A stretch of DNA of 64,000 bases. Origin: Margaritispora aquatica (Eukaryota > Ascomycota > Leotiomycetes > Helotiales > Discinellaceae). Below are positions 1 through 9,934 of the stretch, piece by piece. The position numbers and the translations under genes were made by a program. Location: the NCBI GenBank assembly GCA_007644065.1, contig VJWN01000014.1:744001-808000 (forward strand). Reading direction: 5' to 3'. Position 1 is the stretch's first letter, and every line of letters starts with the position of its first letter. Under the pieces are notes generated by a model. That model was not told the DNA's origin and searched no databases. It worked only from the letters and a program-made list of their open reading frames with translations.

Positions 1-395
1 CAATACTTCCTAGCGCCATCCTCTTCCCTTGTCTCAGCTCGCTTCACGGCCCAGCAGCACCAACGACAACCCTGAACTTATACGAGCGTGCACTCGGACA
101 GCCTCATGTCATCTCATTTGCGGAACACCCATGACATTTCCCCGCGTCAGCACCGACGCCCACAGCGAACACCACATAATACCAAGCTTCTTGCCGCAAA
201 GAGGCCTTCATCCGCTTCTGTATACTCCTCCTTTCGTAAATCGCAACAACGCTGCTTCTGAACTGCAGTAGTACCGGTCGTTAGGTGTCTTGCTTGTGCA
301 TACATACTGACTGCCGAGACAAGATAGAGTGCGAGAGGTTAAAGCAACGAATCAGGGGTACTGGTAGATAGGCAGGCAGTGGATAGATAGCCGGA
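1..395. other. Intergenic, left edge
   Basis: No gene is recognised here. The short open frames show no family motif and no plausible splice continuation. The stretch is presumably the promoter and 5' leader of the regulator gene that follows; the end of a gene lying to the left cannot be excluded. Confidence 0.4.
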
Positions 396-1998
396 ATGGC
401 CAAATCAAGACACACCAGTTCGAAAGCCACGAATTGGGAATGGGTTGACGAGTCGAAAGAGGTCATCGAGTCTGTAAAGGGCAAGTCAACCTCTTCTGAG
501 CGCTTCATGTACTCCATCTAATGGTATGCATCTCACGATTACTGACGTCCGCTGTAGCACCCCACGACCTATCGGTATGCAGTTCTGATCCCCCCCCCAC
601 CAATACCTTTCACATCCTCATGCACCTCAGCCCTATAGAACGCACATGGACTAGAAAACTGATAAACAAACTACTTATCGAGCAGTCTTTTAACTTTGTC
701 TCCGAAAACGGCGTTTCCCGGCCTCGCGGGGAGAAGCCAAGAAAACTCATCCGCGCCCACGCGACAAGGCATGGGCGAGCACAACACTCTTCCTCCTCTA
801 CTGCCTCTACTTCTAGCACATTATTAAATCCCAAGTCCCAATCGCGGTTACAACCTCACACCCAACAAATACTGAGAGTGAAGCCAAGTCCGAAGCCTCC
901 GAGTCTCCTGCATCGGTTTCCGAAAAGCTCCTCGTTAGATCCGTTCAGAACGCTTCCTGGGGGTGAAACATCCGAGACGAGTCTCTTGTTGGACTTTTAT
1001 ACCCAGTTTAAGGAGTTTGAGCCCTTTAAACCTTTACCTGGGGCGCCTACACCGGAGACAAATCCCTTGCTAGGTGACTGTGAGTACCCCTCCAAAGACC
1101 CCTCCACCATGTCCCATTTCTACAGTCTACTTTCTCACCACTGAATCTCACACTGCACAGGGATATCATTACAATCCGACTCCGACCTAGCCGTCTCTAA
1201 AACTGCAACATGGCTCTCCTTCTCCAAAGCCGAGCCCCCGCTCTTCCACGTAACGCTGCTCCTCGCCGGGATCCGGATGTTCTCATGCATCAACTCGCCC
1301 GCTGTTCGCGTTGCCCTGCTGTATCAGCGAGGTGAGGCAATCAAGGGAGTGAGAGAGTATTTGAAGGAGCATAAGAATAGCAGGGATGAGAATGTCGCGT
1401 GGACGATTGTATGTACCGTTGCGGCGCTGGCGCAGGCTGATGTGAGTTTCATTCTGTCATCTTGCAGGAGAAGAGAAGGGGAAGGGATAATCCAGTTGAG
1501 GGAATGCTCACTAATCCTGGTGGCGTGGTAGAGTGCCCTATCTCTTAATTCCTCGGCGATGGAGCATCTTAATGGTCTTGAGCTCCTGGTGCAAGCGAGG
1601 GGTGGCTTGCATACATTTGAGAATGTATGGAATGGCCGCGCACGCTCATAGTAAGTTCTTCACCTGCCTCTCTTTGAGTTTTAATACCTTTTCTTCTCTT
1701 CACTTCCGGCATCAAGTATTCTCGACAGACTTCAGCATCAAAGGAGACAGTATTGAACGTCATCATGACTATTTATGAATGACTATCAGAACTCTGTGCT
1801 AATGCTTTACGCAGCATAGAATGGACTGATCTCAACGCCTCGCTTCTAATGGAAACAAAACCCAGATTCGTACATAGCAAGACTTCGACCGTAATATTAA
1901 CCGAGATCGAAACATCTTCTGCAATAGGCAACTCGGACACAAGCAGTGCATCGTCAGAAACTTCTCCCGAATCCACAGGATCCAGTGCGTCTCCTTGA
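396..1998 (+). CDS. Fungal_trans_2-type (Zn-cluster-less) regulator-like protein
   Basis: Hand-assembled model of five exons: 396-473, 686-1079, 1161-1441, 1532-1650 and 1815-1998 (about 351 residues). Exons 2-5 join in frame through good donors (GTGAGT at 1080 and 1442, GTAAGT at 1651) and acceptors with nearby branch points. The first exon (MAKSRHTSSKATNWEWVD) and its GTAAAG donor are tentative; a different N-terminus is possible. The layout matches the large group of fungal proteins carrying only the C-terminal regulatory region of Zn2Cys6 factors (PF11951-like): an FxFV...P block, a basic RKLIRAHATRHGRA segment, an ALFH-like stretch (PPLFHVTLLLAG), a hydrophobic helix (TIVCTVAALAQAD), GLELLVQARGGL, and a final WTDLNASLLMETKPRF. 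No Zn2Cys6 cluster is visible. DNA binding is therefore unproven and the target is unknown. Confidence 0.6.
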
Positions 1999-2409
1999 AT
2001 AGTTCGCGATGAAGCAGGAATGGGTTTGAGGTTATGGTATATGGTGTGGGAGAGAAGGCTGGCAGAGGCGGCTTCAGGTCGAAGGATACAAGATTAATGA
2101 GTATCATGCAGCATAGGTACAGACTGGTGATACGGATAAACAGGACAACGAGTGTCAGAGAGGAGTCGGAAGGCAGGTAGCACTAAGTGAATGCTAGCTT
2201 GGCAATTATTAGTGACCAATCGCGGTCTTGCATGGTTGGAGGAGGGTAGGGACTACCTTGGAGGTCATTGAGACAGTCTTCACCTACAATCGCAAATGAA
2301 ATGATATACTTTGGATTCCTGGCTACAAAATCTAAGATCCTCGGTTGGGCTTAGTTATCTCCAGTAGATCTACGAATTATGAGTAGTTGCGTAAAGAGGT
2401 TTAGAGAGA
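1999..2409. other. Intergenic, convergent 3' ends
   Basis: This gap lies between two converging genes. It should hold both 3' UTRs. No coding signal, repeat or RNA gene was seen. Confidence 0.5.
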
Positions 2410-3348
2410 CTACCTACAACTCCAACATTCCGGTGACGGGTTATCTCCCCCCTGTGGAGTGAAAGCCCAATGCATCCAGACATTGCCATCCCTCGGATCA
2501 TAACCCTTATTGCAGATAAGTGCATCGTTGCCTTCTGCTTCCTTTAGGTCTGCGCCACCTTTTATGAGACTCTCCATTCGCAACTCGTTCAGAATGTAGT
2601 AGGACCACGTGTCGACCGGGGCCATGATGCAGTTTATCTTTGAAGCCCAGAAAGTCGACAGGAAGCGTTTTAATTGCGGGACCTTTGACCGTGTGATTCC
2701 CCCGCAACCCCAGTCATATTTGGTGACTACGTCCCAGTTCTCTACACCAGGCGCATCATGCGACGGGAGAGCCATCTTCAGAAACTGCAAGCAGGTGAAG
2801 TGCGTAGTGATTGACTTGGCCAACCGCTCTAAATCCTTGAAGGTTTGTCGCACGTTAGGTTCCTCTGTAGTGCTAAAGTGGCAAGAAAGCTTCCCAATGA
2901 AATGAACTGAAATAGTGATGCGGCGAATGAGTGCGAGCGCGGGCTTGGGGATGCACTGTGTGAATTTTTGGAATCCGCGAAGATTCGGTCTGGTGGTTGA
3001 GCCCCATGCAGCATTCCCGAATTCGAAATCGTTGATGGCGTAGAATTTGGCGCTGCCTTCAAGGTAGAGCTGCCTGTTTACTGCAAGAAGAGCAACGGCG
3101 CTTGGTTTGTTTCGCCATTCCTCGAGAGATCCTTGACGACGGCGTGGGGAGCACACTGGAATGGAATCTACGGATAGAGCAAACTCGTAGACCATATTGC
3201 GGAGTTCTGTTGGCAGCTTGCAGAAAGGAAATGCGTTGGTCGGTGCTGTGACATTTCCACGAGACAGCTTTCTTCTGGGTTTTGAGCTGACATTGCTTAG
3301 CTGCCACTTCAAAATATGAGAGGAGACAACGTCTGATGTAATTGTCAT
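2410..3348 (-). CDS. 2EXR / F-box-like domain protein
   Basis: Single-exon protein of 312 residues. Near residue 40 it carries FPFCKLPTELRNMVYEFAL, the hallmark of the fungal 2EXR/F-box-like family (F..LP.ELR..IY.. followed by small hydrophobic residues). A segment of the type ALLAVNRQLYLEGSAKFYAIN follows, corresponding to the common LL.VCRQIY.E....FY..N.F block. The rest (residues 120-312) is divergent and shows no enzyme motif. Such proteins are abundant in Leotiomycetes and Dothideomycetes and mostly lack experimental function; a role as a substrate adaptor is only a guess. The ATG opens the frame and no intron is needed. No operon-like or functional link to neighbours is apparent. Confidence 0.7.
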   Translation of the reverse strand: MTITSDVVSSHILKWQLSNVSSKPRRKLSRGNVTAPTNAFPFCKLPTELRNMVYEFALSVDSIPVCSPRRRQGSLEEWRNKPSAVALLAVNRQLYLEGSAKFYAINDFEFGNAAWGSTTRPNLRGFQKFTQCIPKPALALIRRITISVHFIGKLSCHFSTTEEPNVRQTFKDLERLAKSITTHFTCLQFLKMALPSHDAPGVENWDVVTKYDWGCGGITRSKVPQLKRFLSTFWASKINCIMAPVDTWSYYILNELRMESLIKGGADLKEAEGNDALICNKGYDPRDGNVWMHWAFTPQGGDNPSPECWSCR

Positions 3349-3859
3349 TATTTCTTCTGATGTGGTGATCTAAAGGATTTGTATGTTGATGTGCTGGTAG
3401 TGTGGATGGTAAAAGTAAATTTGACCGAAGAAAACGGTAATTGCGGGACTTTAAAGTCTCAAAGCTGTTTGTGTGCAGGCGGGTTGTTATAAGTACCATT
3501 CAAATTGTGTGGGTTAGAATTTTCGGGTATTGGTTAAAGCGAGAAGTGTTGTGTAGTGTACTGACTAGCAGAAAAGGACACCTTGACTTTGAACTTCTAC
3601 CAGCTTATTGAGCATCGTCTAGTTCATATCCATTGACATCATGAGAATCAGTAGAAGAGCGAGCTGAGACTGGGTAAGATTTTGACGATTTAGAAATTGA
3701 GGACATCTATAATATGATATCACGGTGCTTCAATTAAGGGTAGCCGAAGCCAATCATAGGTAGAGATTAGAAGATATTAGTTTATCATACAATCATAGCG
3801 TACAATGTAGCGCTCAAGCTACCGACTACTTTTATCTAACATTTAGTCCCTAGACCAAT
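3349..3859. other. Intergenic between two minus-strand genes
   Basis: This should contain the promoter of the 2EXR-like gene and the 3' UTR of the MFS transporter gene. It is AT-rich. No recognisable gene or repeat was seen. Confidence 0.45.
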
Positions 3860-5523
3860 CTAAAACTTGCTAGTATCATAATAACTCCTCGCTCTCAAAG
3901 ACTTGCCCTTCCAGAAGAACATCCAAGGAACTGGCATCAATGCCAAAGCCACAAAAGCAAACACGCTTCCAGCCCAATGAATGCCGAGTCCTTGGTACAT
4001 TTGTATCGTAAAGAGTGGGAATGCGGCACCGAATGTATAGCGCAAGATGCCGTTCGCTGCGACTGCCGATGCACCATTGGTGGCTTGATAGACATCGACT
4101 AAGTATGTTGTTGCAGAGATCTGTGAACTTCTGTTAGCATGAATAATTCTACTCAGGAGACGAAAGGCACTCACAAATATAGTCAAACTACCCCACCCAA
4201 ACGGAACGCCTGCCAAAACAGGCACGATCCAATGAACGCCTCTCTGTGGTGCCCAAGCAAACCAGAACAAGCCGATTGGGAGCAAGATGGAGCCCATCAT
4301 AGCACTGTAAAGGCGATGCTCTGGTGCTGGTTGCCCATTTGCTTTTTTTGATGCTTTGGTATAAAGGGTCGCATCAAAGATACCGAACGTAATAATGGCG
4401 AAGATAAAACCAACAAGAATGCCAATGAAGGTCAGGCCAACCTCTTTTTGATTGAAATGATACACGGTTTGAAACACGAAGCTGTATGATCCGAGGAAAC
4501 TGAACATCATTGCGAAAGCGAAGCCAGTATAAATGCTCAAAAGAGCGACCAGAGGCTGAAATAATGTCAGTCAATTCTCAGGAAAATATGAAGAATTGGG
4601 CTCGCCTCAATCAGCATCATATGTAATGGTACTACAAACGCACGAAGCAACTTGTGAACCAATGTATTAGTGTCACCTTTGCGGTGAACACTTTTGACAC
4701 CACGCTCCTGCGCTCTTAGATAAAGTATGCGTGTCACCAAAGTTTCCTGCATGAAGAGCGCAAGAATACCTATGGGTGCTGCAATAAATAGTACAACCCA
4801 CATGCTATACCTCCAGTTGTCATACTCGCTAATGATATAAGCACCAATAGTTGGTCCTAGTGCTGGTCCCAAAAATGGAGCCATGACAAAAGCCAAAGCC
4901 GCCTTGCCTTGGAACTGGGGTTCCCAAATGTCTGCAATTGTTCCTGTCTAGTCATTGGCATCATGTTGACAAGTCAAGTTGGGAAGTAGCATACCTGCCC
5001 CAATAGCCAATGCAGCCGAGCCTCCAATGCCTGCAAGTAGTCGCATTACTGTCATGAGAGCAATACTATTTGAAGCACCTGATGCTGCTGTAAAGATCAT
5101 GAGAAGGGGCATTGAAGTCCAATATATTGGCCGCCGGCCGTACAATTCACTCAATGGTGCCGCAATCAAGGGTCCTATGGTAAAACCAAATGTGTATAGG
5201 GATAATGGTAAGATAGCAAGCTCGCGCTCAACTTCAAACTTGAACATGATGATTGGTATTGCTGGGACATATGCTGATGTTCCGACTGTTCTGAATTGAC
5301 ATTAGCTAGCAAGCGAGAATTTGGACAGAACAACTTACGCAACGAAACCATACAACGCTGGGATTGCTGTGTGGAAAGCTTTCTTCCAGAATGGCCAATT
5401 TCGAGGATTTGCTTGGTCATTTGAGTCGTCCCATCCCACTTCAGTTGCTAACTCTGGCTCTGGACTTGCATTTTCGACGTCGGTATCGTTTTGATCTTCC
5501 TTTGTTTCTCCTTTGCTTTCCAT
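3860..5523 (-). CDS. MFS transporter, DHA1 (drug:H+ / polyamine-type) family
   Basis: Five exons (complement of 3860-4120, 4175-4555, 4606-4943, 4995-5290, 5339-5523) encode about 486 residues. The N-terminus is acidic and cytosolic and ends in DDSNDQANPRNWPFWKK, the NP.NW..W.K signature that precedes TM1 in fungal DHA1 carriers. Motif A appears as APLSELYGRRPIYW after TM2, and the inter-domain region ends in FVVPLHMMLIEPLVALLSIYTG. Twelve hydrophobic segments are plausible. The predicted role is proton-coupled efflux of toxic compounds or polyamines at the plasma membrane; the substrate cannot be told from sequence. The protein-level join LIE/PLV requires an intron (4556-4605) whose donor reads GC rather than GT, since no GT exists in the interval. 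The other three introns are canonical (48-54 bp). The upstream region is shared with COX10. Confidence 0.88.
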
Positions 5524-6624
5524 TGTGGCTGATAGTGTGCGATGTCTGGATTTTGAGGACAGCGAGATACACTATTCGATATTGGAAATCTGATTCTTCG
5601 ATGCTTTCTAGCGTTTGATGCGCGATGAGAATTATGGAGAATTGAATGTACCTACACTTGAGAAAAATAGAACAACTTATACAAAGGAATCCAACCTGTA
5701 AGTTAAGCGGATGATGCAACGACAAAACTAAACGAAATTGTTAACAGACGGGCGATCTCAACTCCGCTTGGTGGCTGAGATCAAAATCCAATAGCAGCCT
5801 CCTAAGCAACGCATTGTCCTCGGACTTGTAAGTAATCATAATCTTATCGGATTTGAGTTGAAGGGTTAGAGTGACCGGGTCTAAGATGTACCTTCGATAT
5901 GTTGGCCCATGAATAAGCACCCATGCAATAGACTGCACCATTTCATCTGGATCGATTCTTCTGCTGGTTACACAGTAGTAGAGCCGTTACAAACAGAATG
6001 TGACTCGCATTTGCCAGGCGAAAGCGAAGCTGGGTAACCATGAACGCGGCCATCAACCATTAAGATTGCACCTTCACGGAAGCGACGAAGACTCCACATC
6101 ATAATATACAAGGGTCATGATCTTACGTCCGCAACTCGTGATAAATCACATCCGAGACAAACGTCAACCTCGCTACGGAGTTAGAGATACTGGTTTTGTT
6201 GGAGCTGTTGGAGATTACTGATCATATAATGATACTTTTACCGAGGCAAGGAACTCGGTATCTAAATCCATACAAGAATATCAGCCGACAGCAATTTTGT
6301 TGAAGGAAAAAAAAATCTTTCATGAAAATAAATATATCACGACGATGATTGACTTGTACACTCGAGAACAGTTTCTTGAATTGCTAAGTAGTGATAACAA
6401 ATTTATTAAAGATGGAGAAACAGAAGTGGAACTACTTTCAATTCGCCAATGATGAAAGTAAGCAATTATGTCAGCGGTCCTTAAAGGGCTAGTCCAGATT
6501 AGTCCTTAAAGGCGGGAACTGCCGGCAAGATCATGCGGCGGGCATTGACATTTACGTTGACAAGGACATTTCTATCTCGACATCAACATCATCCAATGCC
6601 TCCAACATTCTTTCGACACAAGCA
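5524..6624. other. Divergent intergenic region (MFS / COX10)
   Basis: About 1.1 kb lies between the divergent MFS and COX10 starts and should hold both promoters. An A-rich stretch lies near 6307-6330. A 66-codon minus-strand frame (5741-5941) has no recognisable family and is not called. Confidence 0.5.
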
Positions 6625-8157
6625 ATGATTATACGGTCCTCTCCTGTGAGTGCCTTGAGATCTAATGGCCTCAGTACCGTATGTCTATCATGCTTGTTTG
6701 CCATAAAACCAGCTTCAAGGACGGTGACTAGGAGCTTCTCGAGCAAACCAGCCCTCAAAGCGGCAGCAATTGGAGGAGCAGCAAGATGGAGAGCTGGATA
6801 TTTTTCGGGGAATGAGTTACTGGAAAAGGCACGCGGGAATGCAAAGAGGGGGAATATAACGACGACAGTGGCTGCTGGAACCTCGATTGGAGAGACAGCT
6901 ACGATTGGAAAACACCCCTCAACGATAGAGACTTCGACAATTCCACCCACTCCAACCGAAGATGTATTACCTCATAGAAGAAGACAAGCGGCAAAGCGTG
7001 CAGCGCAAACAGCAGATCTCGTACTGCCAGAAAATACATCAACGACATTGTCTGAGACAGCCGCAAAAGCTCCTTCGAATTCTCTCCGACGATTGATTCC
7101 AGTCCTCCTCTCACTTTCGAAACCACGCCTCTCAGTCCTTGTCGTTCTCACAGCATGTGCCTCGTACTCTTTATTTCCAGTTCCCGAGGTGCTGCTGCCA
7201 TCTGCAACTGACACGCCATCTCTCTCTCCACTCACTCTACTCTTTCTCACCAGCGGGACTGCACTATGCGCCGCATCTGCCAATGCCTTCAATATGCTCT
7301 ACGAGCCGAAATGGGATGCCATGATGTCTAGGACTAAGAATCGACCTCTGGTCCGAGGACTAATTTCAACCCGTGGTGCGGTATTATACGCGATTCTCGC
7401 AGGTGCGGGCGGAGTAGCAGCATTGTACTATGGGGTAAATCCCACAGTTTCTTTTCTAGGTTTCCTGAATATTGCCCTCTATGCTGGAGCTTACACACCA
7501 CTGAAACGCGTTTCAGTCGTCAACACCTGGGTTGGAGCTGTAGTAGGAGGGATACCACCATTAATGGGCTGGGCAGCTGCTGCAGGACAAAGCGCCACGA
7601 ATGGCGATTGGAAAGAGCTGCTTCTTGGAGAGCAAAACATTGGTGGCTGGCTTTTGGCTGGCTTGCTATTTGCATGGCAATTTCCGCATTTCATGTCTCT
7701 CTCCTGGTCCATCAGAGACGAGTACAAAAACGCCGGCTACAAAATGCTCGCCTGGGTCAACCCAGCCAGAAACGGACGTGTAGCACTCCGCTATTCGCTT
7801 CTCTTCTTCCCGATCTGCACGGCATTATGTTACTACAACGTGACCGAGTGGACTTTCGCCGTGGCTTCGATACCTATCAACGTCTACATGACGAAAGAAG
7901 CCGTGAAATTCTGGAGAAAAGACGGATACAAGGGAAGTGCCAAGGGGCTTTTCTGGGCCAGCGTCTGGCATCTACCTGTTTTGATGATCTTGGCTATGGT
8001 GGAGAAGAAGGGCATGTGGCAGCGAGTGTGGAGGGCTGTGATGGGTGAGCCGGATCTCGAGGACGATGAATGGGTGGATGAGGATGAGGATGAGAGTTTG
8101 CTGGACAGTGGGTTGGCAAAACCTGATGTGGTGAAGCCTGTTGCAGTGTCTTCTTAG
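6625..8157 (+). CDS. COX10: Protoheme IX farnesyltransferase, mitochondrial (haem O synthase)
   Basis: Intronless, 510 residues. It transfers a farnesyl group from farnesyl diphosphate to haem B, giving haem O, the first committed step to the haem A of cytochrome c oxidase, in the inner mitochondrial membrane. Residues 1 to about 60 form an Arg/Ser/Ala-rich presequence lacking acids. A variable linker follows to about residue 150, then the UbiA-type prenyltransferase core. The diagnostic motif around residues 218-242 reads NAFNMLYEPKWDAMMSRTKN followed by RPL, containing the Asp residues that bind Mg-diphosphate and the RT.NRPL block. A second conserved block is YTPLKR...NTWVGAVVGGIPPLMGW. 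The C-terminal tail is acidic (EDDEWVDEDEDE), a common fungal feature. The length fits fungal COX10. The 3' end converges on the Myb-like gene. Confidence 0.95.
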   Translation: MIIRSSPVSALRSNGLSTVCLSCLFAIKPASRTVTRSFSSKPALKAAAIGGAARWRAGYFSGNELLEKARGNAKRGNITTTVAAGTSIGETATIGKHPSTIETSTIPPTPTEDVLPHRRRQAAKRAAQTADLVLPENTSTTLSETAAKAPSNSLRRLIPVLLSLSKPRLSVLVVLTACASYSLFPVPEVLLPSATDTPSLSPLTLLFLTSGTALCAASANAFNMLYEPKWDAMMSRTKNRPLVRGLISTRGAVLYAILAGAGGVAALYYGVNPTVSFLGFLNIALYAGAYTPLKRVSVVNTWVGAVVGGIPPLMGWAAAAGQSATNGDWKELLLGEQNIGGWLLAGLLFAWQFPHFMSLSWSIRDEYKNAGYKMLAWVNPARNGRVALRYSLLFFPICTALCYYNVTEWTFAVASIPINVYMTKEAVKFWRKDGYKGSAKGLFWASVWHLPVLMILAMVEKKGMWQRVWRAVMGEPDLEDDEWVDEDEDESLLDSGLAKPDVVKPVAVSS

Positions 8158-8788
8158 ATCGCAAGAAAAAAACAAGAGGATGGGGTAGAGCTTGGATGTA
8201 TAGATATATTGTAGCATATATGGCGTGAGGCGTTTTTAGGAAATCCAAGATCATTTGTCTTTAACGAATTGTTCTCACCCACAATGACCTCTAGAAACAG
8301 ATGCAGTATATGGATTTTTAAGATGTAATTCTCTACTGATACAAGCCTACCTAGCTAAGCCATATAATCTACACCAACTATTTCTCCCCTTCTCGCTCTG
8401 CCTCTCCCCCAGTCAACGCCAATCATAGTTCATAAGTCGTAAAAAGATTCTTCGTTCATCCGATCCGATCTCGCGACGCCAGTTTTTGCTAAAGACAGTA
8501 AAGACACCTTTCTCTCTTTGATGAAAAGAGGGCGGTTGCCAGAAATTAAAGCGAATGGAAATGCAAAAGCAAAATGCGCAGGTATGCGAAGTAGCAGCAA
8601 GCAAGCAAGCAGATAAGCAGCAAAGCACCACCCCCTGTGTCCGTGACACCACCACCAATATCGACACCAAGACCAACTCCGACTCCAGACCCAAACTCCT
8701 TTTCCTTCTTGCGATCGATATCGTCATCGTTGTTGATCATCACATCATTTCGGATGTGATATCATTGCTGATTTGTTGGAGAAGAGAT
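8158..8788. other. Intergenic, convergent 3' ends
   Basis: The 3' UTRs of COX10 and the Myb-like gene meet here. It contains a short GCAA repeat near 8597-8610 (about three units). No gene was seen. Confidence 0.5.
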
Positions 8789-9934
8789 CTAACGACCGCC
8801 CGAGGGACGATTGATGATAGCATCGATCCCCATGTCCATACTAGGTAGCCTCTGTCCCTGGCCGGCATTCACAATGCTCGACAGTTGGCCTTGGTGCACG
8901 CCTCCCACACCCATCATGTACTGGCCCCTCGCATCCATCATGTTGCCCACACCACCACCATTCACATTTACATTCATGCTGCCTCCACCGACTCCCATGC
9001 CGACGCCCATGCCCATGCCATTCAAGCTGGCAACACTCCCTGCGCTGCCAGTGTGCTGGTGTCCGCTGTAGCCATAGCTGCCGCCGGAGCGCTCGGATGC
9101 ACCGTCTGTGGGGTCGTACGACTCAGCTTCTAGCTCCAGGTCGTCGGCATAGCCGCTATCGTCTGTGTGGTGGGAGAACGCACCTCCATATCCGTTTTGG
9201 TTCTGGGAGTGTCCTACGGCATTGGAGTTGTTGCCGTTTGATTGCACGTGTTGTGAACCGGTTGGGTCGAGGAGGCGCTCGCGACGAGCGCAGGATCGGG
9301 CGGCGGTTTGGAGGTTCTTAAGACCTTGGGACATGCACTGTTTGTGTTAGTTTTGAGACAAAAGAGTGGTAGTGAGGGTAATTACCTTAGCTTCGACGAC
9401 ATTCCACTTCTCGCCTGTTTGGGCGGCAAGAGCTGACCAGATCTCGCGACGCATGTTCATATAGGTCTTTGCCATATTCTCAAGCTTCAATCCATCCCAG
9501 TCATCTGCATTCCGGCGCTCCATCAACCGTTCGTGTCTCTTACGACAAGCATTGGGTGTCTTGGATGGGAAGTAGGACTGCTGGATGGGAGCCCAGTTCA
9601 TGCCTTGAGCACGTGCAGCCATAAGAGTCTGGTCATCGGTAGGGTTCCATGCACCACTTGAAGGTCTAATGGAGACTTGTGGTGCTTGCGTCATCTGAGC
9701 ATACTGTTGATTGGACATTGGGTGCTGGACCGGACCTCCGTTGGGGTAGCCCGAATTGGACTGTGTATATGATTGTTGGGACATGCTGGAAGCAAGTGGT
9801 ACCTGAGCAGTATAGTAGTTGTTTGATGGAAGATTCGATCTGGATGAGATAGGTGCGTATTGTGAAGTTGGGGTAGCGCCTGGGGAGACACGATAGTAAC
9901 CTTGGCTTCTGACCGACCGGTGACCCTTTGGCAT
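8789..9934 (-). CDS. Myb/SANT-like DNA-binding domain protein
   Basis: Two exons (complement of 8789-9337 and 9386-9934; 48-bp intron, donor GTAATT, acceptor CAG) encode 365 residues. Residues 1-95 are Gln/Ser/Pro/Tyr-rich and disordered. One Myb/SANT-like unit follows (about 95-140), starting GAWNPTDDQTLMAARAQG, continuing through MNWAPIQQSYFPSKTPNACR and ending KRHERLMERR. The W...D..L...R..G..W..I....F....N.CR.RH spacing is that of fungal Myb-like proteins. A second conserved block, REIWSALAAQTGEKWNVVEAK, spans the splice site and continues CMSQGLKNLQTAARS. The C-terminal 140 residues are Gly/Met/Asn-rich low complexity (GMGMGVGMGVGGG). A nuclear transcriptional regulator is likely; targets are unknown. 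The start is chosen at MPKGHRSVR, the first ATG of the open frame. Confidence 0.85.

Noticed and set aside
5741..5941. 66-codon minus-strand frame between the MFS and COX10 genes
   Set aside because: Looks vaguely coding but has no recognisable domain, no splice partner and lies in a shared promoter region.
6552..7292. Minus-strand frames opposite COX10
   Set aside because: They lie over the well supported COX10 presequence and linker and show no motif.
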